Shown here: positions 52,761 through 60,973 of the stretch, in pieces | Position numbering within the stretch: position 1 is the first letter of the stretch | Layout of the letters: the number at the start of each line of letters is the position of its first letter | From: Phaeobacter sp. QD34_24 | GTDB taxonomy: Bacteria > Pseudomonadota > Alphaproteobacteria > Rhodobacterales > Rhodobacteraceae | Direction of reading: 5' to 3' | Length of the DNA stretch: 64,000 nt | Assembly (NCBI RefSeq): GCF_028890115.1 | Contig: NZ_JARCJD010000006.1 | Coordinates: 62,001-126,000, forward strand | Position numbers and translations under genes: made by a program | The notes under the pieces: generated by a model | Told to the model about the DNA's origin: nothing | Databases searched by the model: none | What the model saw: the letters and a program-made list of their open reading frames with translations, nothing else

Positions 52761-53228
52761 TCAGTCTTCCTCGGTCAGGACCGGCAGGGAAAATCCGGTC
52801 TTGACCCGGTTCATCACCACCGAGGTGCGGAAGCGGGCGATATTCTCCTCGTCAAAGAAATGCCGCCTGCTGAAGGCTTCGAAGTCGGGCATGTCGCGGG
52901 CGGTGAGGATCAGGATGAAATCCGCATTGCCGGTCACGTAGTAGCATTGCATGACCTCGGGCGCCTCGATCATGCGGCGGCGAAAACGGTCGATGTCGCT
53001 GGGGCGCTCGCTTTGCAGGGTGACCTCGACGATCAGGGTCAGGCCGCGTCCCAGCTTGTCCGGGTTCAGAACGGCCACATCGGCGGCCACATAGCCTTGT
53101 GAGCGCAGCCGGGAGAGCCGCTTGCGGCAGGCATCCGGGGACAGTCCGACACGCTCCGAAAGCGCATCGGCGGTCAGCCGGTTGTTGCTTTGAATGGCCT
53201 CAAGGATCAGCCGGTCGAAACGGTCCAT
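52761..53228 (-). CDS. Lrp/AsnC-family transcriptional regulator
   Basis: A 155-residue regulator. The winged helix-turn-helix is LILEAIQSNNRLTADALSERV to SPDACRKRLSRLRSQG; the RAM effector domain follows with VMQCYYVTGNADFILI. Lrp/AsnC proteins usually sense an amino acid. It is divergent from the PLP lyase operon, a layout that recalls DoeX beside ectoine-degradation genes. The 211 bases to the PLP lyase start hold AT-rich patches but no dyad that I would call with confidence. Confidence 0.9.
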   Translation of the reverse strand: MDRFDRLILEAIQSNNRLTADALSERVGLSPDACRKRLSRLRSQGYVAADVAVLNPDKLGRGLTLIVEVTLQSERPSDIDRFRRRMIEAPEVMQCYYVTGNADFILILTARDMPDFEAFSRRHFFDEENIARFRTSVVMNRVKTGFSLPVLTEED

Positions 53229-53439
53229 ATCGCTGCCTTGGTCCTTCTTCGTCTGCTGAGGGATCCTGTCCGGTTTCCTGTATGATTTGCAAGTTTGTTC
53301 CGTCTATGGTTCGAAATACCGTGTTAGATGTAGAATTGCTTCCGTTTTTCGGCCCGGATCGCGCGCATATTTCCCACAAACCGCTGGCGGCACCGACTAC
53401 TCTGTGGCGGAATTCGCAGGCAGCAAGGGAAGATCGGGC

Positions 53440-54531
53440 ATGGATGGGGGCCTCAGCAATACGCTTGAAAACGATTGGCGGGCGCGGGCCGTGCCCTTGA
53501 CCGGCCCGGAGGCTGACATTCTGCCCAGCGTGGACGCCGAGGCAGTTGCCCGGTTGCTGGCGCTTTGCCCGCGCCATGCGGTGACGCCTTTGATCGATGC
53601 CGTGGATCTGGCGGCGGTGGCGGGTGTTGCGCGGCTCTGGATCAAGGATGAGCGCGTCCGGATGGGGCTTGGCAGTTTCAAGGCGCTGGGCGCGGCCTAT
53701 GCCATTGCCCGTGAGGCGGCAGAGGTTCGGGAACAGGCAGGAGAGGCCGCCCCGGCCTGGGAGGAGACGCTGAAAGGGCGCACCTTTGCCACCGCCAGCG
53801 CGGGCAACCATGGCCTGTCAGTCGCGGCGGGCGCCCGGCTGTTCGGTGCGCAGGCGGTGATCTACCTGGCCAAGACGGTGCCCGAAGCCTTTGCCGAACG
53901 GCTGCGCGCCAAGGGCGCCGAGGTGGTGCGCGCGGGCGCGGATTACGAGGCAAGCATGGCTGCCGCCCAGGCTGACGCTTTGGGAAATGGCTGGACGCCT
54001 CTCTCGGACAGTTCCTGGCAGGGCTACACGGAGTCTGCGGTGGCGGTGATGGAAGGCTATCTGCAACTGGCCGCCGAGGCGGCAAGCCAGATCGAAGAGG
54101 TGCCTACTCATATTCTGCTGCAGGCCGGGGTCGGCGGGCTGGCGGCGGCGGTGGCGGCCTATGCGCGGCATGTCTGGGGCGATGCGCCGCGAATCGTGGT
54201 GGTGGAACCCGAGGCCGCACCGGCCCTGATCGAAAGCATCCGTGCGGGGCATCTTGTGGACACCCATGGGCCGGAGTCCGCCATGGGACGGCTCGATTGC
54301 AAGACGCCCTCGTTGGTGGCGCTGAACGGCCTGGTGCGCGACGCAGACCGCTTTGTCACCATTTCCGAAGAAGAGGCCGCCGAGGCAGTGAGTACATTGG
54401 CGGATCACGGCTATGCGACGACGCCGTCGGGCGGGGCGGGGCTGGCGGCGCTGCTGGCGGGGCGGGTGCCCGGCTGCGGTGCCGATGCGCGGGTTCTGGC
54501 GATCCTGAGCGAAGGGCCGGAAGATGGCTGA
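53440..54531 (+). CDS. PLP-dependent ammonia-lyase (diaminopropionate ammonia-lyase-like)
   Basis: A 363-residue fold-type II PLP enzyme. The cofactor lysine lies in GLGSFKALGAAYAI, the phosphate loop in ASAGNHGLSVAAGA, and a glycine-rich loop in LQAGVGGLAAAVAAY. The sequence is closest to diaminopropionate ammonia-lyases, with threonine dehydratase-like features. It probably deaminates a hydroxy- or diamino-acid to a keto acid. ATG 53440 follows AAGGGA by 9 bases; the upstream frame to 53287 is not family-like. It overlaps the next gene by 8 bases. Confidence 0.83.
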   Translation: MDGGLSNTLENDWRARAVPLTGPEADILPSVDAEAVARLLALCPRHAVTPLIDAVDLAAVAGVARLWIKDERVRMGLGSFKALGAAYAIAREAAEVREQAGEAAPAWEETLKGRTFATASAGNHGLSVAAGARLFGAQAVIYLAKTVPEAFAERLRAKGAEVVRAGADYEASMAAAQADALGNGWTPLSDSSWQGYTESAVAVMEGYLQLAAEAASQIEEVPTHILLQAGVGGLAAAVAAYARHVWGDAPRIVVVEPEAAPALIESIRAGHLVDTHGPESAMGRLDCKTPSLVALNGLVRDADRFVTISEEEAAEAVSTLADHGYATTPSGGAGLAALLAGRVPGCGADARVLAILSEGPEDG

Positions 54532-55687
54532 CCCGGCACGCGGTTTTGCCCTGTCCGAATACCGGCGCCGCTGTGATGCGCTGCAGGCCGGGATGGCCTT
54601 GGCAGGGATGGATGCGCTGCTGCTGACCACGGCGGCGGATATCTTCTATGTGACGGGCTTCCTTACCCGGTTCTGGGAAAGCCCGGCGCGCCCCTGGTTC
54701 GTGGTGGTCCCGGCGAAAGGCGATCCGGTGGCGGTGATCCCCTCCATCGGCGCCGATCTGATGGGGCAGACCTGGATTTCCGATATCCGCACCTGGGATG
54801 CGCCGGACCCAAGCGACGATGGCGTCAGCCTTCTGGCGGCGACTTTATGCGATCTGGTACCCGCCGAGGGCGCGATCGGCACGCCCATGGGGCTGGAAAC
54901 CCAGCTGCGCATGGCACTCAGCGATTACATGGCGCTGACCGCCCGGATCGCACCGCGCCGGATGGTGGATGCGACCGATGTGGTGCAGCGGGTGCGCGAG
55001 GTGAAGTCAGAGGCCGAGGTCGCCAAGATCCGCGCCGCCTGCGCCGTGGCGGATCGCACATTCGCCCGCGTGCCGGAGTTTGCAGGTCTCGGGCGTCCGC
55101 TGGATGCGGTGTTTCGCGATTTTCAGCGGGTTCTGCTGGAGGAGGGCGCGGACTGGGTCAGCTACACCGCAGGCGGCGCCGGGCAGGGTGGCTATGGCGA
55201 TGTGATCTCTCCGGCGACGGCGCAGCCTTTGGCGCGGGGCGATGTGCTGATGCTGGACACCGGCGCGGTGCGCGACGGCTATTTCTGCGATTTCGACCGG
55301 AACTATGCCATTGGCGCGGTTGCCGTCGATACCGCCCTGGCCCATGCGGCGCTCTATGCGGCTACCGAACTGGCGCTGGACACGTTGCGCCCCGGCATGA
55401 CGGCGGCGGATGTGCACCGGATCCTCTGCGACGGGCTGGGCGCAAACGGCGCCACGCCGGGCGGCGGGCGGCTGGGACACGGGCTGGGGGTGACCTTGAC
55501 CGAATGGCCCTCTTTCACACCCAAGGACCGATCGGTGCTGCGGGCGGGAATGGTGCTGACGCTGGAGCCGGGGGTGGAAATCGCACCGGGCCGCATTCTG
55601 GTGCATGAAGAGAATATCGTGCTGCGCGAAGATGGGCCGGAGCTTCTGTCCGCGCGCGCCCCGGCAGAATTGCCGGTTCTGGAGTGA
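54524..55687 (+). CDS. M24-family metallohydrolase (Xaa-Pro peptidase / ectoine-hydrolase-like)
   Basis: A 387-residue pita-bread hydrolase. Creatinase-like N-terminal domain (1-135), then the M24 domain with all five metal ligands: two Asp in LDTGAVRDGYFCDFDRN, His in GHGLGVTLTEW, Glu in LTLEPGVEI and Glu in VHEENIVL. It may be a peptidase, but in ectoine catabolism the related DoeA opens a cyclic amidine. The PLP lyase before it and the EutA-like protein after it make a non-peptide substrate likely. It overlaps the lyase gene by 8 bases. Confidence 0.87.
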   Translation: MADPARGFALSEYRRRCDALQAGMALAGMDALLLTTAADIFYVTGFLTRFWESPARPWFVVVPAKGDPVAVIPSIGADLMGQTWISDIRTWDAPDPSDDGVSLLAATLCDLVPAEGAIGTPMGLETQLRMALSDYMALTARIAPRRMVDATDVVQRVREVKSEAEVAKIRAACAVADRTFARVPEFAGLGRPLDAVFRDFQRVLLEEGADWVSYTAGGAGQGGYGDVISPATAQPLARGDVLMLDTGAVRDGYFCDFDRNYAIGAVAVDTALAHAALYAATELALDTLRPGMTAADVHRILCDGLGANGATPGGGRLGHGLGVTLTEWPSFTPKDRSVLRAGMVLTLEPGVEIAPGRILVHEENIVLREDGPELLSARAPAELPVLE

Positions 55688-55691
55688 GGGC

Positions 55692-56447
55692 ATGGATCGC
55701 TTTCCCTATGACCTGACCGGTCCCATCGGCAGTGGTGCCACGCTGGGGCTGATCGTCCTGCAGGTGGACGAGACGCTGGAACAGGACATGCGCCGCCTTT
55801 TGCCGGGCGGCGATGTGGCCCATCACGTGACCCGGATCCCCAGCGGCGATGAGCTGACGCCTGACACCATCGCCAGCATGGAGCGGACCCTGCCAGCGGC
55901 GGCGGCCCTGCTGCCTCCGGCGGCGAAGTTCGATGTGATCGGCTATGGCTGCACCTCGGGCACCACGCTGATCGGCGCCGACCGGGTGGCGGATCTGGTG
56001 CGCCAGGGCGCCGCCACAGCCCGTATCACCGATCCTCTGAGCGCGGCTCTGGCGGCGCTGGAGGCCTTGGATGCCCGGTCGCTGGCGATCGTGTCGCCCT
56101 ATGTGGAGAGCGTCAGCGCCCCGGTGCGCCGCGCCTTCGAGATCCGCGGCCATGATGTGCCCGCCACCGTCTCCTTTGGCGAGGAGGTTGAGGCACGGGT
56201 GGCGCGGATCGACCCGGCCTCGATCCGGGCGGCGGCCGTGTCGGTTGGGCAGGAAGCCGATGCTGTCTTCCTGTCCTGCACCAACCTGCGCACGCTGGAT
56301 ATCATCGACGGCCTGGAAGCGGAGCTGGGCAAGCCGGTCCTGAGCAGCAACCAGGTTCTGGCCTGGCATATGGCGCGGCTTGCGGGCGTCGAGGCCGGGA
56401 TCACGGGTCCCGGCCAGGTGTTTCGGCTGCCACCGGCAGCGGGCTGA
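55692..56447 (+). CDS. EutA-like Asp/Glu racemase-family protein (maleate isomerase / AMDase fold)
   Basis: A 251-residue protein of the maleate isomerase/arylmalonate decarboxylase family. The two catalytic cysteines are visible in IGYGCTSGTTLIG and LSCTNLRTLDIID, and SSNQVLAWHMARLAG ends the domain. It resembles EutA of hydroxyectoine utilisation, a proposed racemase/isomerase. ATG 55692 with GGAGTGAGG upstream is chosen. It is convergent with the SbtA-like gene, 26 bases away, and is the last gene of the AsnC-linked set. Confidence 0.85.
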   Translation: MDRFPYDLTGPIGSGATLGLIVLQVDETLEQDMRRLLPGGDVAHHVTRIPSGDELTPDTIASMERTLPAAAALLPPAAKFDVIGYGCTSGTTLIGADRVADLVRQGAATARITDPLSAALAALEALDARSLAIVSPYVESVSAPVRRAFEIRGHDVPATVSFGEEVEARVARIDPASIRAAAVSVGQEADAVFLSCTNLRTLDIIDGLEAELGKPVLSSNQVLAWHMARLAGVEAGITGPGQVFRLPPAAG

Positions 56448-56473
56448 TACCGGCCGGGGAGCTGCGCCCTGGC

Positions 56474-57436
56474 TTAACCGCTTGCCTGCGCCAGCCACAG
56501 ATACAGGGGCAGGCCGACGGTGATGTTGAAGGGAAAGGTGACCCCCAGCGACATCGACAGGTAGATGCCGGGTTCGGCGCGCGGCAGGGCGATGCGCATG
56601 GCTGCGGGCACCGCGATGTAAGAGGCCGAGGCCGCCAGCACCATGAAGAGGAAGCTGCCGCCATCCGACAGGCCGGTCAGCCGCGCCAGCGCCAGGGCCA
56701 TCAGGGCGCCGATCACCGGCATGGTCACACCGAATGCAAACAGGCCCGGCGTGAGCTGCCCCCGGTTGGAGATCAGGCTGCGCCCGGCGGCCAGGCCCAT
56801 GTCCAGCAGGAACAGGCATAGGATGCCGGTGAAGGGGCCGATGATGAAGGGCGAAATCGTTGCAAGACCGTCATCGCCGGTGATGGCGCCAATGGTGAAG
56901 GCCCCCACCAGGAGAACGATGGACCCATTGGCCAGAAGATCGCGCCACAGCCCTTTGGGGGTGTCCTGCTGTTCGCCGCCACGCCGATGCGCCAGCCACA
57001 GGGCGGAGAGGATGGCAGGCACCTCCATCGCGGCGGCAACGGCGACCATATAACCTTCGTAGGCGATGCCGCCCAGCTCCAGCAGGCTGGTCGCGGTGAC
57101 GAAGGTCACGATGGAGATCGACCCGTAGTGACCGGCAAGCGCGGCCGCGTTCAGAGTGTTGAGCCTGGTCATCACCTTGAGGAGGCCAAAGGCCACGAAG
57201 GGGATGACAAAGGACAGCAACACGCCAGCGGCAAGGGTTGCGAACAGATCGGGGCTGAGCCCGTGCTGCGCCAGGCTGGCACCGCCTTTGAAGCCGATGG
57301 CCAGTAGCAGGTAGATCGACATGAACTTGGCCGCGCCACTTGGGATCGACAGATCGCTGCGGGCAAAGGCGGCGGCAAGACCCAGGGCAAAGAACAGGAT
57401 GGTGGGGACCAGCAGGCTGTCAATTATCTGTGCCAC
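56474..57436 (-). CDS. SbtA-like sodium-dependent bicarbonate transporter family permease
   Basis: A 320-residue membrane protein with about ten helices in two inverted halves. The segments YLLLAIGFKGGASLAQHG, LNAAALAGHYGSISIVTF and ASASYIAVPAAMRIALP are those of the SbtA (DUF897) family, which imports bicarbonate in cyanobacteria. In heterotrophs the substrate is not settled. It is divergent from a LysR gene over a 104-base control region. No SbtB-type PII partner gene is adjacent. Confidence 0.9.
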   Translation of the reverse strand: MAQIIDSLLVPTILFFALGLAAAFARSDLSIPSGAAKFMSIYLLLAIGFKGGASLAQHGLSPDLFATLAAGVLLSFVIPFVAFGLLKVMTRLNTLNAAALAGHYGSISIVTFVTATSLLELGGIAYEGYMVAVAAAMEVPAILSALWLAHRRGGEQQDTPKGLWRDLLANGSIVLLVGAFTIGAITGDDGLATISPFIIGPFTGILCLFLLDMGLAAGRSLISNRGQLTPGLFAFGVTMPVIGALMALALARLTGLSDGGSFLFMVLAASASYIAVPAAMRIALPRAEPGIYLSMSLGVTFPFNITVGLPLYLWLAQASG

Positions 57437-57540
57437 GGTTTGATTCCTTCATCAGTGGGCGTCTGTCGCGGCCTGATGACTTGATTTTTCAGATAACTAA
57501 AATACAAGAATTCTAACTGTTGCATAGTTTAAGGCTATGA
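57437..57540. promoter_or_regulatory. Divergent control region of the SbtA-like and LysR genes
   Basis: AT-rich sequence around the palindrome AGAATTCT (57507-57514) and the flanking GATAACTAAAATAC and CTGTTGCATAG. LysR proteins bind such AT-rich dyads between divergent genes. No clear T-N11-A pair could be fixed by eye. Confidence 0.4.
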
Positions 57541-58467
57541 ATGATGCGGCCAACTCTTCGGCAATTGGAATATGTGGTGGCGGTGGCGCGGCTGGGGCGG
57601 TTCGGTCTGGCGGCAGAAACGCTGAATGTCAGCCAGCCGAGCCTTTCGGCGCAGATCGCGGAGGTCGAAGCCGATCTGGGCGCGCGGCTGTTTCAGCGCA
57701 ATCGCTCAGGGGTGACGCCAACACCGCAGGGAGCGGATGTGATTCGCCGTGCCCAGAAGATCCTGCGCGATGTGGAAGACCTGCGGGCCTCCATCACCGG
57801 AGCGGCGCCCTTCGGCGGGCGGGTCCGGCTTGGGGTTCTGCCCTCCATCGGGCCCTATCTGTTGCCGCAGGTGATCAGCGCCCTGCACCTGTCGCACCCG
57901 GATCTGCGCTTTATCCTGCGGGACGAGAACACGCAAAATCTGGAGCAGGGCCTGAAATCGGGGCGTCTGGACCTGATCATCTCAACGCCGGAAGATCACC
58001 CCAACACGTTGCAAAGAAACCTGTTTTCGGAACGGCTGTGGCTGGCGGTGGCGCGCGATGACCCGCTTGCCCGGACCAAAGCCCCGGTGGCTACCCAGGA
58101 TCTGAAGGGGCGGATATTCCTGACGCTGGACCGGGGGCACCGATTGTCGCGGATCGTCTATGCGCTGGCCTCGGATTGCGGTGGCATCGTGTCGGATGAA
58201 TATGAAGGCACCAGTCTGGATGCGATTCGCCTGATGGCAGCCTCTGGCGCGGGGGTGGCGATCCTGCCCGAACTTTACGCACGGGTGCAGGCCAAGCAAT
58301 GCCCTGAAGTTGTGCTGAGACCGCTGGAGGTGCCGGGGGCCAGCCGCAGGATCTCGTTGATGCAGGTGTTTTCCGAGCAGGAGATGAACGGCACCGAGAT
58401 CCTGGCGGATGCCCTGTTGACCCAGGCCGGATCCGCCGGATTGAGCATAGAAAAGACTTCTATTTGA
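57541..58467 (+). CDS. LysR-family transcriptional regulator
   Basis: A 308-residue LysR protein. The winged helix-turn-helix is LRQLEYVVAVARLGRFGLAAETLNVSQPSLSAQIAEVE; the effector domain has LGVLPSIGPYLLPQVI and AASGAGVAILPELY. The overall look is OxyR-like, but I see no conserved redox Cys pair, only isolated Cys residues. It presumably controls the divergent SbtA-like gene. An in-frame double ATG lies at 57541/57544. Confidence 0.9.
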   Translation: MMRPTLRQLEYVVAVARLGRFGLAAETLNVSQPSLSAQIAEVEADLGARLFQRNRSGVTPTPQGADVIRRAQKILRDVEDLRASITGAAPFGGRVRLGVLPSIGPYLLPQVISALHLSHPDLRFILRDENTQNLEQGLKSGRLDLIISTPEDHPNTLQRNLFSERLWLAVARDDPLARTKAPVATQDLKGRIFLTLDRGHRLSRIVYALASDCGGIVSDEYEGTSLDAIRLMAASGAGVAILPELYARVQAKQCPEVVLRPLEVPGASRRISLMQVFSEQEMNGTEILADALLTQAGSAGLSIEKTSI

Positions 58468-58587
58468 AAGGGTTGCACTTTTCGTGGCGGGATATGGAAT
58501 CGGCGCGGGGGCGCTGGTGCGAGGCTTGGCGCGTTTTCCGGCATCTCGCCAAAAATGTTTTAAGGTTTAATATTTTAATGTTGAAAT

Positions 58588-58855
58588 AATGAGGGGAAGC
58601 TGCCTAGAGTTTTCATGTCGGCACCCGCCCCGAAGGTCCAGTTCGAAGAAGACCACAGCGGCGGGGCATGCTGGCGAAGGATCCGGCGCCTTAACTGCAC
58701 CACGACCCGACTTCGGGCGCAAGGTGTCCCCATCAGAGGGAAAAGGCCAGGAAGGACTGGCGCCACCGGCCCATAGCGGAAATAGTGGTGGCATGGAGAT
58801 AACCGCGGCAAACGCGGATCCCGGTCCAATAACTGCAATAGGGAGACTTTGGGAA
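58588..58855 (+). other. Long structured leader upstream of the ABC importer
   Basis: The 388-base gap after the LysR gene begins with an AT-rich promoter-like patch (58555-58590), followed by stem-rich sequence. A long stem spans 58617-58675 (GTCGGCA/TGCTGGC, GCCCCG/CGGGGC, GGTC/GACC). Next come CCCG-ACTT-CGGG (58706-58717), and GCCAG (58746-58750) pairing with CTGGC (58757-58761). The GGCGCC at 58759-58764 could instead pair with GGCGCC at 58685-58690, which would exclude the GCCAG stem. CCGCG-GCAAA-CGCGG (58803-58817) lies before the GGGAG. A regulatory RNA is possible, but no known class fits. Confidence 0.45.
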
Positions 58856-59992
58856 ATGAAAGCAATCAAGACTCTGGCACTGGCAACCGCCGTTTCGGCC
58901 CTGGCCGTGGCGGCGCAGGCGGACACCAAGATCGGCATGATCACCACCCTTTCGGGCGGCGGTGCGGGCCTTGGCGTCGATGTGCGCGACGGTTTCATGA
59001 TGGCCATCGAAAAGGCAGGCCGCAGCGATGTGGAAGTGGTGATCGAGGACGATCAGCGCAAGCCTGAAACGGCGGTACAGCTGGCCGATCAGATGATCCA
59101 GTCCGAGAAGGTCGATATCATGACCGGCATCATCTGGTCGAACCTCGCCATGGCCGTTGTGCCTGCCGCCACCGCGCAGGGCGTGTTCTACCTGTCGCCC
59201 AATGCTGGCCCCTCGGCCCTGGCGGGCAAGCGCTGCCATGAGAATTACTTCAACGTCGCCTGGCAGAACGACAACCTGCACGAGGCGGCAGGCGCCTATG
59301 CCAGCGATACTGGCTACAAGAACAGCTTTATCCTGGCGCCGAACTACCCGGCGGGCAAGGACGCTTTGACCGGCTACAAGCGCATGTACAAGGGCGATCT
59401 GGCCGGTGAGATCTACACCAAGCTGGGCCAGACCGATTACGCCGCCGAGATCGCCCAGATCCGGGCCTCGGGCGCGGATTCGGTGTTCTTCTTCCTGCCC
59501 GGCGGCATGGGGATTTCCTTCCTCAAGCAATATGCCGACAGTGGCGTCGACCTGCCCGTGGTGGGCCCGGCCTTCAGCTTTGACCAGGGTATCCTGCAGG
59601 CCGTGGGTGAGGCCGCTCTGGGCGTCAAGAACACCTCGCAGTGGAACAAGGATCTGGACAACGCGGCCAACGCCGAATTCGTGGCGGGCTTCCAGGAGAA
59701 ATACGGCCGTCTGCCCTCGCTTTATGCCAGCCAGGGTTATGACACCGCCAACCTGATCCTGAGCGCGCTTGAGAAGGCCGATGTCTCCGACAAGGACGCC
59801 TTCCGTGCGGCGCTGGAGGCGGCGGATTTCGCTTCCGTGCGCGGTGAGTTCAAGTTCGGCCCCAACCATCACCCGATCCAGAACATCTACGTGCGCGAAG
59901 TGATCAAGGAAGGCGATGTCTTCACCAACAAGATCATCGCCACCGGTCTTGAAATGCGCGGTGACGCCTACGCCGCCGAGTGCAAGATGTAA
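58856..59992 (+). CDS. Branched-chain-type ABC transporter, substrate-binding protein
   Basis: A 378-residue periplasmic binding protein (Leu/Ile/Val-binding fold). A signal peptide ends near AVAAQA (residue 22); the mature part starts DTKIGMITTLSGGGAGLG. The ligand loop YLSPNAGPSALAGKRCHENYF is like those of importers for aromatic or other organic acids rather than leucine. ATG 58856 has GGGAG 11 bases before it. It is the first gene of a five-gene importer and is followed by a hairpin. Confidence 0.92.
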   Translation: MKAIKTLALATAVSALAVAAQADTKIGMITTLSGGGAGLGVDVRDGFMMAIEKAGRSDVEVVIEDDQRKPETAVQLADQMIQSEKVDIMTGIIWSNLAMAVVPAATAQGVFYLSPNAGPSALAGKRCHENYFNVAWQNDNLHEAAGAYASDTGYKNSFILAPNYPAGKDALTGYKRMYKGDLAGEIYTKLGQTDYAAEIAQIRASGADSVFFFLPGGMGISFLKQYADSGVDLPVVGPAFSFDQGILQAVGEAALGVKNTSQWNKDLDNAANAEFVAGFQEKYGRLPSLYASQGYDTANLILSALEKADVSDKDAFRAALEAADFASVRGEFKFGPNHHPIQNIYVREVIKEGDVFTNKIIATGLEMRGDAYAAECKM

Positions 59993-60009
59993 GAGACCTC
60001 CAATCCGGT

Positions 60010-60033
60010 GGGGGCGCTGACCGCGGCGCCCCC
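60010..60033 (+). other. Hairpin after the binding-protein gene
   Basis: GGGGGCGC (60010-60017), 8-base loop, GCGCCCCC (60026-60033), flanked on both sides by CAATCCGG direct repeats (60001 and 60033). It lies between the binding protein and the first permease, the same position as the hairpin after phnD. Confidence 0.7.
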
Positions 60034-60052
60034 AATCCGGCGGAACAATTCC

Positions 60053-60973
60053 ATGTCCATAATCCTCATTCTTGAGCAGGTCCTGAACGGGTTGCAGTTC
60101 GGGGTCATGCTATTCCTCATGGCTGCGGGGCTGACACTGGTCTTCGGCGTCATGGGGCTGATCAACCTTGCCCATGGCGCGCTGTATATGGTGGGGGCCT
60201 TTGCCGCCGCCGCCGTGGCGGGGCTGACCGGATCCTTCCTGTTGGCGCTGGTGGCTAGCCTTGCGGCTGCGGCCGCAGCTGGCGCCATTGTCGAGGTCGC
60301 GGTGATCCGGCGGCTTTATGATCGCGATCACCTGGACCAGGTGCTGGCCACATTCGCGCTGATCCTGATCTTCTCCGAAGGCACGCGCTGGATCTTCGGC
60401 TCCTTTCCGCTGTTCCTGGATGTGCCGGACTACCTCTCCGGCCCGGTGAGCCTGCCCGGCGGGATCGAATACCCGCTCTATCGGCTGACGATCATCGCCA
60501 TCGGACTGGTGGTGGCGGCGGCGCTGTTCTGGCTGATCGCGCGCACCCGGATCGGCATCCAGATCCGCGCAGGCGAGGCGGATCGTGAGATGATCGCGGC
60601 GTTGGGGGTGGATATTTCCAGGCTCTACACGCTGGTTTTTGCCCTTGGCGCGGCGCTGGCGGGGCTGGCCGGTGCCCTGGTCGGCGCGATCCAGTCGGTG
60701 CAGGTCGGCATGGGCGAACCCGTTCTGATCCTGGCCTTCGTGGTGATCGTGATCGGTGGCATCGGCTCGATCAAGGGCGCGCTGGTGGGCGCGGTCCTGG
60801 TGGGGCTGACTGACACGCTGGGCAAGGTCTTCCTGCCGCAACTCTTTGGCCTGTTCATGGAGCCCGCAAGCGCCACATCCGTGGGGGCGTCGCTGGCTTC
60901 GATGCTGATCTATATCCTGATGGCGCTGGTCCTCTTGGTGCGCCCGTCGGGCCTATATGGGGGGAGCAACTGA
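60053..60973 (+). CDS. Branched-chain-type ABC transporter permease (LivH-like)
   Basis: A 306-residue inner-membrane permease with about eight helices. It starts ILEQVLNGLQFGVMLFLMAAGLTLVFGVMGLINLAHGALY, the usual LivH opening (N-G-x-x-x-G and G-x-x-N-x-A-H-G). The ABC-contact segment near GVDISRLYTLVFALGAALAG and the late VIVIGGIGSIKGAL are also typical. ATG 60053 is chosen; a GTG at 60008 would include the hairpin region. It overlaps the second permease by one base. Confidence 0.92.
   Translation: MSIILILEQVLNGLQFGVMLFLMAAGLTLVFGVMGLINLAHGALYMVGAFAAAAVAGLTGSFLLALVASLAAAAAAGAIVEVAVIRRLYDRDHLDQVLATFALILIFSEGTRWIFGSFPLFLDVPDYLSGPVSLPGGIEYPLYRLTIIAIGLVVAAALFWLIARTRIGIQIRAGEADREMIAALGVDISRLYTLVFALGAALAGLAGALVGAIQSVQVGMGEPVLILAFVVIVIGGIGSIKGALVGAVLVGLTDTLGKVFLPQLFGLFMEPASATSVGASLASMLIYILMALVLLVRPSGLYGGSN

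Noticed and set aside
58588-58760. Resemblance to ykkC/guanidine, ZTP or cobalamin riboswitches
   Set aside because: Short stretches such as GAGGGAAAA and GACTGGCG look similar, but the order and required stems of these classes are not met.
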